From positions 3,286,001 through 3,350,000 of the forward strand of contig NZ_CP043430.1 of assembly GCF_008271365.1 (NCBI RefSeq): a DNA stretch of 64,000 nucleotides, given 5' to 3'. This document shows, in pieces, positions 26,026 to 35,146 of this stretch (its first letter is position 1; each line of letters begins with the position of its first letter). The notes below the pieces were generated by a model, which saw only the letters and a list, made by a program, of their open reading frames with translations, was not told where the DNA came from and did not search any database. The stretch is from Microbacterium sp. 1S1. Its GTDB lineage: Bacteria; Actinomycetota; Actinomycetes; Actinomycetales; Microbacteriaceae. The position numbers and the translations under genes were made by a program.

Positions 26026-27039
26026 CTACCGTGATGCAGCGGATTCGCGAGCCCGCACGAGAGTCTGCAGCGGACCGAAGGCGGGGGTCTTCTCCCCACG
26101 GATCTCGGCGAGGAGGATCCGGACGGCGCGCCGCCCGAGCTCGGGGAAGTCCTGATGCACGGTGCTCAGCGTCGGTGCCACGTGCGCCGCGACCGGGATG
26201 TCGTCGAAGCCGATCACGCTCACATCGTGCGGGACGCGCACACCGGCGTCCCGGAAGCCGTGCAGGAGTCCGATCGCCATGAGGTCGTTCGCCGCGAACA
26301 CCGCCGTGAAATCGCGCCGGAGGGAGAGTTCCTTGCCCGCGAAGTATCCGAAGTCCGCGGTCCAGTCACCACGGATCGGGGGGAACGTCGGCAGATCGGC
26401 GTCGCGGAGGGCGTCGAGATACCCACGCATCCGGGACTCCGCCTCGATCCAGTCCTGCGGTCCGGCGAGATGGAGGATGTCACTGTGCCCCAGGGCGATC
26501 AGGTGCTCCGTCGCCGCCTTCGCGCCTGCGACCTGGTCCGCCGACAGGCTCACGCCGTCGGATCCGGACGCCGTCTGCAGGGTGACGAACGGCATCGTGA
26601 CGTTCATGCCGCGCAGGACATGGAAGACGCGAACCTGCGGCGCGAGCACCACGATGCCGTCGACCTGCTCGCGTTCGAGCTGCCGCACGGCATTGCCGAT
26701 CGCCTCCGGGGTGGTCGCTGGGAGGTTGAGCGTGGAGACCGAGTAGCCCTCCTCCCGCGCCGCATCCTCGATCCCCGCGATGGAGGACGTCGGCCCGAAC
26801 TCGCCGATCGTCGCGGAGAGGATCCCGAGCATGTTCGACTTGCTCGTCACGAGCGCCCGCGCCGCGAGGTTGGGTCGGTAGTCGAGCACGGCGATCGCGT
26901 CGAGCACCTTCGCTTTGGTCTCGGGGCGGATGCTCGGATGGTCGTTGAGCACGCGGGAGACCGTCTGGTGTGAGACGCCGGCGAGGCGGGCGACGTCCCG
27001 GATGCTCGGCATGCGGGCACGCTCGGAGGACGTGGACAT
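26026..27039 (-). CDS. LacI-family regulator of the sugar transporter
   Basis: A 337-residue LacI/GalR repressor. The HTH is RDVARLAGVSHQTVSRVLNDHPSIRPETKAKV, and the sugar-binding core follows (NMLGILSATIGEFGPTSSI; DIPVAAHVAPTLSTVHQDF). ATG 27039 follows GAGGAGG by 4 bp; an upstream start at 27066 is unlikely. It lies upstream of the operon on the same strand with its own promoter. Matching operators suggest it represses the transporter and itself. Confidence 0.93.
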   Translation of the reverse strand: MSTSSERARMPSIRDVARLAGVSHQTVSRVLNDHPSIRPETKAKVLDAIAVLDYRPNLAARALVTSKSNMLGILSATIGEFGPTSSIAGIEDAAREEGYSVSTLNLPATTPEAIGNAVRQLEREQVDGIVVLAPQVRVFHVLRGMNVTMPFVTLQTASGSDGVSLSADQVAGAKAATEHLIALGHSDILHLAGPQDWIEAESRMRGYLDALRDADLPTFPPIRGDWTADFGYFAGKELSLRRDFTAVFAANDLMAIGLLHGFRDAGVRVPHDVSVIGFDDIPVAAHVAPTLSTVHQDFPELGRRAVRILLAEIRGEKTPAFGPLQTLVRARESAASR

Positions 27040-27053
27040 CCAGCCTCCTCGCG

Positions 27054-27067
27054 TGTGCACGGTCACA
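27054..27067. promoter_or_regulatory. Operator copy in the lacI-like promoter
   Basis: TGTGCACGGTCACA matches the core of the transporter operator (TGTGAACGGTCACA on the same strand) at 13 of 14 positions. On the minus strand CATAAT at 27078-27083 is a good -10 box, so the site covers the start of transcription, consistent with autorepression. Confidence 0.7.
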
Positions 27068-27159
27068 TGACTACTTCATTATGTCTGCCATGAGCCGCGG
27101 GATGCACCTCGACCGCGCGCACGCTCCTCGCCAGTCGACCGCGAGGGAATCGGGCGGGT

Positions 27160-28092
27160 TCAGCCGATGATGCGGGCTCCCGGCACGGCGCCGTGCACGT
27201 GCAACGGATCGAGACCGTCCTCGCGGAGCGCCGTCTGCGCCGCCTGCGCGGACTCGGGATCGGCGCAGAGGAGGGCCACGGTCGGCCCCGACCCGGACAC
27301 GAGACCGTGCAGCGCACCGGCCGAGACCCCGCGTTCGATGGTCTGCGCCAGATCCGGTCGCAGGTCGAGCGCGGCCGCCTGGAGGTCGTTGTGGAGCGCG
27401 TCGGCAAGCTGCCAGGCGTCTCCGGTGCGCAGCGCCTGCAGCACCGGGATCGGCACGTCGAGGGACAGCGGCGGGTCGTCGGCGAGCGCCCCCTCGTCCT
27501 CCCGGAGCTCGTCGAGCCGGGCGTAGACGGCGGGCGTGGACAGCCCCTCGTCGCTCGTCACGAGAAGCCAGTCGAAACGGCCGCGGGCGAGAGCCGGGTT
27601 CAGCTGATCCCCGCGGCCGGTGCCGACGGCCGTGCCGCCATGCAGCGCGAAGGGGACATCGGCACCGAGCCGCGCGGCGAGGTCGTGCAACCGCGCGGCC
27701 GAGAGTCCCGTACCCCACAGCGCGTCGCAGGCGACCAGGGCCGCCGCCGCGTCCGCCGAGCCGCCACCCATACCACCGGCCACCGGAACGCTCTTGCGGA
27801 TCTGCAACGCGACGCCGCCGCGGTGATCGGTCGCCGTGGCCAGCAGTTTGGCCGCCCGCATCGCGAGGTTCCGGTCGTCGAGCGGGACCGAGCCGTCGTC
27901 CTCCACCCCCGACACGGTGATCGAGAAGTCGTCGGCCTCCCGGGCGATCACGTCCTCGTAGAGCGACACCGCTTGGAAGACCGTCGCGAGCGCGTGGTAG
28001 CCGTCGTCGTGGCGCCCGCCGACGCCGAGGTAGACGTTGATCTTCCCCGGCGCGCGCACGTGCACGGACCCGGAGGACGCGGCGAGGCTCAT
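27160..28092 (-). CDS. ispE: 4-diphosphocytidyl-2-C-methyl-D-erythritol kinase
   Basis: A 310-residue GHMP kinase phosphorylating CDP-ME in the MEP isoprenoid pathway. VRAPGKINVYLGV is motif 1, PVAGGMGGGSADAAAAL the ATP-binding motif 2 and LVSGSGPTVALLC motif 3. Start MSLAASSG lies 7 bp after the aldo/keto reductase stop. The rsmA and ispE genes are usually neighbours in actinobacteria; here an oxidoreductase gene sits between them. Confidence 0.95.
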   Translation of the reverse strand: MSLAASSGSVHVRAPGKINVYLGVGGRHDDGYHALATVFQAVSLYEDVIAREADDFSITVSGVEDDGSVPLDDRNLAMRAAKLLATATDHRGGVALQIRKSVPVAGGMGGGSADAAAALVACDALWGTGLSAARLHDLAARLGADVPFALHGGTAVGTGRGDQLNPALARGRFDWLLVTSDEGLSTPAVYARLDELREDEGALADDPPLSLDVPIPVLQALRTGDAWQLADALHNDLQAAALDLRPDLAQTIERGVSAGALHGLVSGSGPTVALLCADPESAQAAQTALREDGLDPLHVHGAVPGARIIG

Positions 28093-28099
28093 GGCAGGG

Positions 28100-29167
28100 T
28101 CACAGGTCCGACGAGGTCGCCCACAGGTTCACGTCGATGGCGCCGGCGAGCTCGTCGATGCGGCGGAGCTCCTCGTCGGTGAAGGCGGGACCGTCGAGGG
28201 CGGCGAGGTTCTCGTCGAGCTGCTTCGTGCGCGACGCGCCGATGAGCGCCGAGGCGACGACCGGTGTGCGCAGAGTCCACTGCAGTGCGAGCTGCGCGAG
28301 CGACTGCCCCCGGCCCTGCGCGACCTCGTTCAGCGCACGGAGCGTCTCGACCGCTTCGTCGGTCAGCTTGCCCTTCGGCAGCGAGCCGCGCTGCTGCGCG
28401 CGCTCGGCCGTGCCGTCGCCGAGGTACTTGTCGGTGAGGAGGCCCTGGGCGAGCGGGGTGAAGGCGATGGCGCCGAGACCCGACTCCTCCAGCGTCTGCG
28501 TGAGGCCGTCCTCGATCCAGCGGTTGAGGATCGAGTACGCCGGCTGGTGGATGACGAGCGGCGTTCCCAGCTCCTTCGCCACGGCGACGGCCTCGGCCGT
28601 GCGCTCCGCGCTGTACGAGGAGATGCCGACGTACAGCGCCTTGCCCTGGCGGACCAGGGTGTCCAGAGCGCCGACCGTCTCGGCGATCGGGGTGACCGGG
28701 TCGACGCGGTGCGAGTAGAAGATGTCGACGTAGTCCAGCCCCATGCGGGTGAGGGACTGCTCGGCGCTCGCGAGGATGTACTTCCGGCTCGCGTAGTCGC
28801 CGTACGGTCCGGGCCACATGTCCCAGCCGGCCTTGGACGAGATGATCAGCTCGTCGCGGTACGGCCGCAGGTCCTCCGCGAAGATGCGGCCGAAGTTCTT
28901 CTCGGCCGAGCCATAGGGCGGGCCGTAGTTGTTCGCGAGGTCGAAGTGCGTGATCCCGTGGTCGAACGCGTGGCGAAGGAGCGCGCGCTGATTGTCGAGA
29001 GGGATGTTGTCGCCGAAGTTCCACCAGAGCCCGAGCGAGATCGGCGGCAGATAGAGGCCGGAGGAACCGACCTGACGGTAGGCGAACCGTCCGTAGCGGC
29101 CCTCGTCGGCAGCGTACGGGCGGTGCAGCTCGGGGACATCGGGGCGGAAGCGGGGGGAGTCGGTCAC
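28100..29167 (-). CDS. Aldo/keto reductase (YghZ / Kv-beta-like)
   Basis: A 355-residue AKR of the YghZ (L-glyceraldehyde 3-phosphate reductase) type: the TIM-barrel start LYLPPISLGLWWNFGD, then FDLANNYGPPYGSAEKNFG with the catalytic Tyr, ISSKAGWDMWPGPYGD with the Lys, and the FYSHRVDPVTPIAET strand with the His. Probably an NADPH-dependent reductase of toxic aldehydes. GTG start. It is placed between rsmA and ispE with short gaps and is likely co-transcribed. Confidence 0.93.
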   Translation of the reverse strand: MTDSPRFRPDVPELHRPYAADEGRYGRFAYRQVGSSGLYLPPISLGLWWNFGDNIPLDNQRALLRHAFDHGITHFDLANNYGPPYGSAEKNFGRIFAEDLRPYRDELIISSKAGWDMWPGPYGDYASRKYILASAEQSLTRMGLDYVDIFYSHRVDPVTPIAETVGALDTLVRQGKALYVGISSYSAERTAEAVAVAKELGTPLVIHQPAYSILNRWIEDGLTQTLEESGLGAIAFTPLAQGLLTDKYLGDGTAERAQQRGSLPKGKLTDEAVETLRALNEVAQGRGQSLAQLALQWTLRTPVVASALIGASRTKQLDENLAALDGPAFTDEELRRIDELAGAIDVNLWATSSDL

Positions 29168-29176
29168 CGTGCCAGA

Positions 29177-30046
29177 TTAGCCGCTGACGCCGGATCCCTC
29201 GATCGCCGTTGCGTGGTGGGCGATCCGCTGGTAGTCATCGACCGTGAGGTCCTCGCCGCGGGCGGTCGGCGCGACCCCGGCGGCGGTCAGCACCTCCGTC
29301 GCCGCGGCGGAGCTGCCGAAGACCCCGGACAAGGCCTGCCGCAGCATCTTGCGGCGCTGGTTGAAGGCCGCATCGACGATCGCGAAGGTGCGGCGACGCT
29401 CCTCGTCCGAGCCGCGCTCCCCCTCGGAGCGGTCGAATCCCACGAGGAGGCTGTCCACGTTCGGCACCGGCCAGAACACCTGTCGCGAGACGTTCCCGGT
29501 GAGCTTCCACTCGCCGTACCAGGCAGCCTTGACGCTGGGCGAGCCGTAGATCTTCGACCCCGGCTTCGCGGCCAGGCGCTCGGCCACCTCGGCCTGTACC
29601 ATCACGACGCCGCGCTGCAGGTACGGGAACGTCTCGAGGAGATGCAGCAGGACCGGCACGGACACGTTGTACGGCAGGTTCGCGACGAGCACCGTCGGTT
29701 CCCCTGGCAGCTCGGTCACGCGGAGGGCGTCGGCGTCGACCACCGTCAGCATCCCCTCCGGCACGCCGTGCTCCGCGGCGGTCCGCGGCAGGCGAGCGGC
29801 GAGGCGGTGGTCGATCTCGACCGCGGTGACCGCGGCGCCCGCCTCGAGGATCGCCAGCGTCAGGGATCCGAGTCCGGGGCCGACCTCGACCACCCGCTCC
29901 CCCGGCTGCACGCGGGCGGCCTGGACGATCTTGCGGACGGTGTTGGCGTCGACGACGAAGTTCTGCCCGAGCTTCTTGGTGGGGGTGACTTCGAGCTCGG
30001 CGGCCAGGCGGCGGATCTCGGTGGCCCCGAGCAACGTGACGGTCAT
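29177..30046 (-). CDS. rsmA: 16S rRNA dimethyladenosine transferase
   Basis: A 289-residue KsgA-family enzyme dimethylating the two adenosines in the 3'-terminal helix of 16S r[21 protein letters not shown], the SAM motif [16 protein letters not shown] and the catalytic-loop [16 protein letters not shown] are present. The start [10 protein letters not shown] is at ATG 30046; the open frame extends 28 codons more without a ribosome binding site. A GAGAAT hexamer ends 6 nt before the ATG, so leaderless transcription is possible. Confidence 0.96.
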   Translation of the reverse strand: MTVTLLGATEIRRLAAELEVTPTKKLGQNFVVDANTVRKIVQAARVQPGERVVEVGPGLGSLTLAILEAGAAVTAVEIDHRLAARLPRTAAEHGVPEGMLTVVDADALRVTELPGEPTVLVANLPYNVSVPVLLHLLETFPYLQRGVVMVQAEVAERLAAKPGSKIYGSPSVKAAWYGEWKLTGNVSRQVFWPVPNVDSLLVGFDRSEGERGSDEERRRTFAIVDAAFNQRRKMLRQALSGVFGSSAAATEVLTAAGVAPTARGEDLTVDDYQRIAHHATAIEGSGVSG

Positions 30047-30133
30047 GGTCCCATTCTCCCGGATGACGGAGGTTCTCCGGAGCGGGGGGGCGGGATCCTG
30101 GGCGGGTTCCTCGGCGATGTCTGCGATCATCGC

Positions 30134-30139
30134 TATCCT
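30134..30139 (+). promoter_or_regulatory. -10 box of a leaderless promoter (MFS gene)
   Basis: TATCCT lies exactly 6 nt before the ATG at 30146. Transcription would begin at or next to the start codon. Confidence 0.65.
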
Positions 30140-30145
30140 TCGGGG

Positions 30146-31432
30146 ATGCCCTCCCTCGGTGAACTGATCGCTCCGCGGCGCCTGGGCAGGGACTTCCGCT
30201 GGCTGCTCGCGTCGTCGTGGACGAGCAACGTCGGCGACGGCGTGGCCTTGGCCGCCGCTCCCCTGCTCATCGCGTCATTGACGTCGTCGCCCATCCTCGT
30301 GGCGGCCGGAGCCATCCTCCAGTTCCTGCCCTGGCTGCTGTTCGGGCTGCACGCCGGGGCCATCGCCGACCGGTTCGACCGCCGTCGACTCGTCATGACC
30401 GCCAACGCGGCGCGGGCCGTGGTCCTCGCGGCGCTCTGCGTCTTCCTCGTGACCGGCACCGCCAACATCGGGATCGTGCTGGCCGTGGCGTTCCTCTACG
30501 GCACGGCGGAGGTGTTCGTCGACACGGCAGGGAGCACGCTGCTGCCCATGCTCGTGAAACCGGCCGACCTGGGCATCGGGAACGCGCGGCTGCAGGCGGG
30601 CTACCTCGTCGCGAACCAGTTCGCCGGTCCGCCGCTGGGAGCGTTCCTCTTCGCCGCCGGGAGCGCGTGGCCGTTCCTCGTCGAGGTGCTGTGCGTGACG
30701 CTCGCGATCGTCCTGGTCTCCCGGATGGCGCGCACCCCCGTCCCGCCGCGGGACGTCGACACCCATCCGCCGGTGCACACCGACATCGCGGAGGGTCTGC
30801 GCTGGCTGTGGCGCAACCCGCCGGTGCGCATGCTCGTGCTCATCATCCTCGTCTTCAACGTGACCTGGGCCGCCCCCTGGGGTGTGCTCGTGCTCTACGC
30901 CACCGAGCACCTGCAGATGGGGCCGGTGGGCTACGGCGCCCTCACCACCGCCTCCGCGGCGGGCGGGATCCTCGCGACGCTGAGCTTCGGGTGGCTGGAG
31001 CGGCACGTGTCCTTCGCGACCCTGATGCGCGTCGTCCTCTCGCTGGAGGTGCTCATGCACCTCGCGTTCGCCCTGACCACCACGGGCGCGGTCGCCCTCG
31101 TCATCATGTTCTTCTTCGGCGCGTATGCCTTCGTGTGGGGCACGATCTCCACGACCGTCCGGCAGCGTCTCGTCCCGGCCGCGCTCCAGGGGCGCGTGGC
31201 TTCGGTCAACATGGTCGGGGTCTTCGGTGGCATGGTCGTCGGTCAGGCCCTCGGCGGCGTCATCGCACAGACCTGGGGATTGACGGCCCCCTGGTGGTTC
31301 GCATTCGGCGGGGCGGCGATCACGCTGCTGCTCGTGTGGAAGCCGATCTCCCATATCGTCAGCGCGAAGCCGGTCGCCGAGACGGGGCCGGAGGACGTCG
31401 AGCCGGAGGATCAGTCGGCGAACGAGCCGTAG
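30146..31432 (+). CDS. MFS transporter (EntS/MFS_3-like)
   Basis: A 428-residue major facilitator with about 12 helices. The [13 protein letters not shown] loop between helices 2 and 3 is the MFS signature, and the overall layout resembles the enterobactin-exporter/macrolide-exporter group (MFS_3). The substrate is unknown. The C terminus is charged (Glu/Asp-rich). Its last 22 bp overlap the 3' end of tatD on the other strand. Divergent from rsmA. Confidence 0.88.
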   Translation: MPSLGELIAPRRLGRDFRWLLASSWTSNVGDGVALAAAPLLIASLTSSPILVAAGAILQFLPWLLFGLHAGAIADRFDRRRLVMTANAARAVVLAALCVFLVTGTANIGIVLAVAFLYGTAEVFVDTAGSTLLPMLVKPADLGIGNARLQAGYLVANQFAGPPLGAFLFAAGSAWPFLVEVLCVTLAIVLVSRMARTPVPPRDVDTHPPVHTDIAEGLRWLWRNPPVRMLVLIILVFNVTWAAPWGVLVLYATEHLQMGPVGYGALTTASAAGGILATLSFGWLERHVSFATLMRVVLSLEVLMHLAFALTTTGAVALVIMFFFGAYAFVWGTISTTVRQRLVPAALQGRVASVNMVGVFGGMVVGQALGGVIAQTWGLTAPWWFAFGGAAITLLLVWKPISHIVSAKPVAETGPEDVEPEDQSANEP

Positions 31433-32289
31433 ACCCGCAGCGTGTTCTCGGCGAGCTGCGCGGAGAGCTCGTCCACATCCAGGTCGAGCTCCGCGGCCAG
31501 GAAGCGCACGGTGATCGGCACGAGGTAAGGCGCGTTCGGCCGGCCCCGCAACGGCACCGGCGTGAGGAACGGCGCATCCGTCTCCACGAGGAGACGGTCG
31601 AGCGGCGTGACCTTGAGGGCATCCCGCAGGTTCTGCGCGTTCTTGAACGTCACGTTCCCGGCGAAGGACAGGTAGTACCCGGCGTCCGCGCACACGCGGG
31701 CCATCGCGTCGTCGCCCGAAAAGCAGTGGAACACGGTGCGTTCGGGAGCGCCGACCCGCGTCAGCGTCTCCACCACCGCGTCATGTGCATCCCGGTCGTG
31801 GATCTGCATCGCGACGCCGTGCTTCTTGGCGAGGGCGATGTGCGCCTCGAACGAGGCGAACTGCGGACCGCGGCGCTCCGGCTCGGTGCGGAAGAAGTCG
31901 AGTCCCGTCTCGCCGATGGCCCGAGTGCGCGGATGGGCGGCGAGTTCGTCGATCACCGCGAGGGCTTCGTCGAGGCGGCCCTCCTCGGCGTAGGTCGGAG
32001 CGTCGTTCGGGTGGATGGCCACGGCGGCGAGGACGCGGGGGTCGGAGGCGGCGGCCTCCACCGCCCAGCGGGACGACTCGATGTCGCCGGACGCCTGAAC
32101 GACGCCCGCGATGCCGACCGCCTCGGCCCGGTCGAGCTGGGTCTTGAGCGACAAGGGCTGCTCACCATCAGCGATCTCGAGATGCGCGTGGTTGTCGTAC
32201 ACGGGCACCGCGAGCGGCTCCGGGGCCGCCGGATACGTCCGGTCCTTGCGCCCGTCGCCCGAGCGTTCGCGCACGTAGGTCTCCGCCAT
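31411..32289 (-). CDS. tatD: TatD-family metal-dependent hydrolase
   Basis: A 292-residue TatD DNase family protein (TIM barrel, two metals). DNHAHLEIADG provides the first metal-binding histidines, AIGETGLDFFR the Glu, MQIHDRDAHD and FHCFSG further ligands, and LVETDAPFL the last Asp. Follows metG on the minus strand (19 bp gap), the common metG-tatD pair. The family acts as a 3'-5' exonuclease and in DNA repair. Convergent 22-bp overlap with the MFS gene. Confidence 0.95.
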   Translation of the reverse strand: MAETYVRERSGDGRKDRTYPAAPEPLAVPVYDNHAHLEIADGEQPLSLKTQLDRAEAVGIAGVVQASGDIESSRWAVEAAASDPRVLAAVAIHPNDAPTYAEEGRLDEALAVIDELAAHPRTRAIGETGLDFFRTEPERRGPQFASFEAHIALAKKHGVAMQIHDRDAHDAVVETLTRVGAPERTVFHCFSGDDAMARVCADAGYYLSFAGNVTFKNAQNLRDALKVTPLDRLLVETDAPFLTPVPLRGRPNAPYLVPITVRFLAAELDLDVDELSAQLAENTLRVYGSFAD

Positions 32290-32308
32290 GCTGTCCCGCC
32301 CCCGGATA

Positions 32309-33886
32309 TCAGGCCGTGGACTCCACGCGCGGGAACAGCGGCGCGAGGCCGTTGACGCTCGTGCCCGGCTTCAGCAGGCCCCAGGCTCCCGCCTCGCGGA
32401 TGGGCTGGTCCTGCAGACGACCGAGGGTCTCCGCGGCACCGAGCGCGATCCACAGCTTCTCGGTGGACTGCGGCATGACCGGCGACAGCAGCACGGCGAG
32501 CGCGCGCAGGCCCTCGGCGCACGTGTAGAGCACGGTGCCCAGGCGCTCTCGCTGGTCCTCGTCGCGGGCGAGCGCCCACGGCTCGTTCTCCGTGATGTAC
32601 CCGTTCAGCGCGTCGACGATGGTCCAGATCGCGGAGATCGCCTCATCGATGCGGAACTGGCCGATCGCGGCGTCCGCCTTCGTCGCGGCGTCCGCGACGA
32701 TCTTCTGGATCGCGAGGTCAGCGTCCGTGTACCCGGCCGCCGGCGGCACGACGCCCTCGAAGTACTTCTCGATCATCGCGGTCGTGCGAGAGGCGAGGTT
32801 GCCGAAGCCGTTCGCGAGCTCGGCCTGATAGCGGGCGGAGAGGTCCTCCCAGGAGAACGAGCCGTCCTGACCGAACGCGATCGCGGACAGGAAGTAGAAG
32901 CGGTAGGCGTCGGAGCCGAAGACGTCGGTGATCTCGGTCGGCGCGATGCCGGTGAGCTTCGACTTCGACATCTTCTCGCCGCCGACCAGCAGCCAGCCGT
33001 GCGCGAACACACCCTTCGGCACGTCGAGCCCCGCCGCCATCAGCAGCGCAGGCCAGATGACGGCGTGGAAGCGGAGGATGTCCTTGCCGACGACGTGGTA
33101 GGCGGGCCAGCGGCGCGCGAACGTCTCCTCGTCGGAGCCGTAGCCGACGGCCGTTGCGTAGTTGAGCAGCGCGTCGACCCACACGTAGATGACGTGCGAC
33201 TCGTCCCACGGCAGCGGGATGCCCCAGTCGAAGGTCGAGCGGGAGATCGAGAGGTCCTTGAGACCCTGGCTCACGAACGACACGACCTCGTTGCGCGCCG
33301 AGTCAGGGCGCACGAAGTCGGGCTCGGTCTTGTAGAGCTCGAGCAGGCGGTCCTGGAACTCGCTGAGCTTGAAGAAGTAGTTCTTCTCCTGCAGCAGCTC
33401 CAGCGGCTTGGAGTGGATGGCGCAGACCTTCAGCCCCTCGAAAGGCCCCGTGCCGTCGACGATCTCGGACTCCGGCTTGAACTCCTCGCAGCCCACACAG
33501 TAGAGCGCCTCGTACTCGCCCGCGTAGATGTACCCGCGGTCGTAGAGCCGCTGGAAGAACGTCTGCACGTTGGTCTCGTGCCGCTCCTGCGTGGTCCGGA
33601 TGAAGTCGTCGTTCGCGACGTCGAGGGTCTTGAGCAGCGGGAACCAGCTCTCGCTGACGAGCTTGTCGACCCACTCCTGCGGGGTGACGCCGTTCGCGGC
33701 CGCCGCCCGCAGCATCTTCTGACCGTGCTCGTCCGTGCCGGTGAGCATCCAGGTGTCGTCGCCCGCCTGGCGGTGCCACCGTGCGAGGGTGTCGACGGCC
33801 ACCGTCGTGTACCCGTGACCGATGTGGGGCACATCAGAGGGGTAGTAGATGGGCGTGGTGATGTAGAAGGAGTCGCCAGCGGGCAT
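32309..33886 (-). CDS. metG: Methionyl-tRNA synthetase
   Basis: A 525-residue class I synthetase. PHIGHGYTT is the HIGH motif and GEKMSKSKLTG the KMSKS motif; YCVGCEEF and VCAIHSKP form the zinc-knuckle region. There is no C-terminal EMAP-type dimerisation domain, giving the shorter form. Start MPAGDSFYIT (ATG 33886) sits 7 nt after the hexamer TAGAAT, consistent with leaderless translation. An ATG at 33910 is also in frame but would be upstream of that -10 box's transcript. Confidence 0.97.
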   Translation of the reverse strand: MPAGDSFYITTPIYYPSDVPHIGHGYTTVAVDTLARWHRQAGDDTWMLTGTDEHGQKMLRAAAANGVTPQEWVDKLVSESWFPLLKTLDVANDDFIRTTQERHETNVQTFFQRLYDRGYIYAGEYEALYCVGCEEFKPESEIVDGTGPFEGLKVCAIHSKPLELLQEKNYFFKLSEFQDRLLELYKTEPDFVRPDSARNEVVSFVSQGLKDLSISRSTFDWGIPLPWDESHVIYVWVDALLNYATAVGYGSDEETFARRWPAYHVVGKDILRFHAVIWPALLMAAGLDVPKGVFAHGWLLVGGEKMSKSKLTGIAPTEITDVFGSDAYRFYFLSAIAFGQDGSFSWEDLSARYQAELANGFGNLASRTTAMIEKYFEGVVPPAAGYTDADLAIQKIVADAATKADAAIGQFRIDEAISAIWTIVDALNGYITENEPWALARDEDQRERLGTVLYTCAEGLRALAVLLSPVMPQSTEKLWIALGAAETLGRLQDQPIREAGAWGLLKPGTSVNGLAPLFPRVESTA

Positions 33887-33893
33887 GGGGACA

Positions 33894-33899
33894 ATTCTA
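33894..33899 (-). promoter_or_regulatory. metG: -10 box of a leaderless promoter (metG)
   Basis: TAGAAT on the minus strand, 7 nt before ATG 33886, with no Shine-Dalgarno between. Confidence 0.65.
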
Positions 33900-33935
33900 G
33901 GTGCCCCCATGCCCGTGGTTACGCCGCGCGGCCCG

Positions 33936-35105
33936 TCAGAGGCCATTGCGGCGGGCGACCTCGCCGAGCCAGGCCAGCGAGGGCTTCGGGAACCGCTCGA
34001 AGGTCTCGTGGTCGAAGCCGATGAGACCGAAGGTCGGCCGGAAGCCACTCGCCCATTCGTAGTTGTCCAGCGCGCTCCAGTGCTGGTAGGCGCGGACCTC
34101 GATGCCGTCGCTGATGGCGCGATGCAGCCCCTCCAGCGCTCCCTGCGTGTAGGCGATGCGCCGGGTGTCGTCGGCCGTCGCGATGCCGTTCTCCGTGACG
34201 AGCACCGGAACACCGCCGCTGCGCTCCCACGCGCTGCGCACGCCCAGCTCGAGGGCCTCGGGGAAGAACTCCCAGCCGGTAAGCGTCGTCTCCACATCCG
34301 GCGACACGGGAAGCGGTCCTTCCGGGCCGATGAAGGTGCGGGTATAGGCCTGCACGCCGACGAAGTCGTCGCCGGCGGACTGCTCCAGGTACCAGTGGTC
34401 GCGCGGGTCGCCGTACGCGGCGAGCATCTCGTCCGCGCCGGGCTCGCCGGTGGAGTGGAACGCCTGGGTCGCGATCGTCCAGCCCGCCTGTACGCCCGGT
34501 ACCGTGTGCAGGATCTCGGACGCGCGCCGGTGGGCCGTCAGCAGGGTGTCCGCGACGCCGAGGTCCGGGTTCGGCAGGCCGTAGGCGACGAGGTTCGCCG
34601 CGTCCTCTCCCCCGGCGAGCATCGCCGCGATGTTCGGCTCGTTGATCGTGCACACGTAGCGCACGCCGTCGAGGATCGGCAGCACGGTCTCGACGTAGCG
34701 GGAGAACAGGTCGACCGCGTCGTCCGCACGCCAGAAGCCGTCCTTCTGGAACCACTGCGGCACCGTGAAGTGCATGAGGGTGACCGTCGGGTCCAGCCCG
34801 TTCTCCCTGGCGGTGTCGATCATGCGGCGATAGTGGTCGAGCATCGCCCGGGAGATGAAGCCGCGTTCGGGCTCGATCCGCGCCCACTCGACCGAGAAGC
34901 GGTAGGAGTTCAGCCCCGCCTCGGCGAGCAGGCGCATGTCCTCCGGGTAGCGGTGGAAGTGGTCGGCGGCGTCACCGGAGGGCTCGACCATGGGCGAGTC
35001 GGGGGCGTGTTCCATCGCCCACCAGTTGCTCGTGGTGTTGTTGCCCTCCACCTGATGGGCGGCGGTCGCGGCGCCCCAGAGGAAGCCGTCGGGGAATGCG
35101 AGCAC
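33936..35105 (-). CDS. GH1 family beta-glucosidase
   Basis: A 389-residue glycoside hydrolase 1, somewhat short for the family (about 450). The acid/base Glu156 lies in TINEPN and the nucleophile Glu305 in VTENG; FLWGAATAAHQVEG is the conserved N-terminal strand and QHWSALDNYEWASGF the last. No signal peptide, so it acts on sugar imported into the cytosol. GTG start 35105 is preceded by GAGAGGAG. It is the last gene of the transporter operon, so it probably cleaves the imported beta-glucoside (cellobiose-like). The substrate is inferred. Confidence 0.93.
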   Translation of the reverse strand: MLAFPDGFLWGAATAAHQVEGNNTTSNWWAMEHAPDSPMVEPSGDAADHFHRYPEDMRLLAEAGLNSYRFSVEWARIEPERGFISRAMLDHYRRMIDTARENGLDPTVTLMHFTVPQWFQKDGFWRADDAVDLFSRYVETVLPILDGVRYVCTINEPNIAAMLAGGEDAANLVAYGLPNPDLGVADTLLTAHRRASEILHTVPGVQAGWTIATQAFHSTGEPGADEMLAAYGDPRDHWYLEQSAGDDFVGVQAYTRTFIGPEGPLPVSPDVETTLTGWEFFPEALELGVRSAWERSGGVPVLVTENGIATADDTRRIAYTQGALEGLHRAISDGIEVRAYQHWSALDNYEWASGFRPTFGLIGFDHETFERFPKPSLAWLGEVARRNGL

Positions 35106-35146
35106 GGATGCGCTCCTCTCTCTTTCTTGCAGTCGTTCGGCGCGCG

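Noticed and set aside
28037-31432. 1131-codon frame giving the MFS protein a long N-terminal extension
   Set aside because: The extension is antisense to the aldo/keto reductase and rsmA; ATG 30146 has a -10 box at the right distance.
33887-33910. metG starting at ATG 33910
   Set aside because: It would lie upstream of the TAGAAT box that best explains transcription, and the family begins at MPAGDSFYIT.
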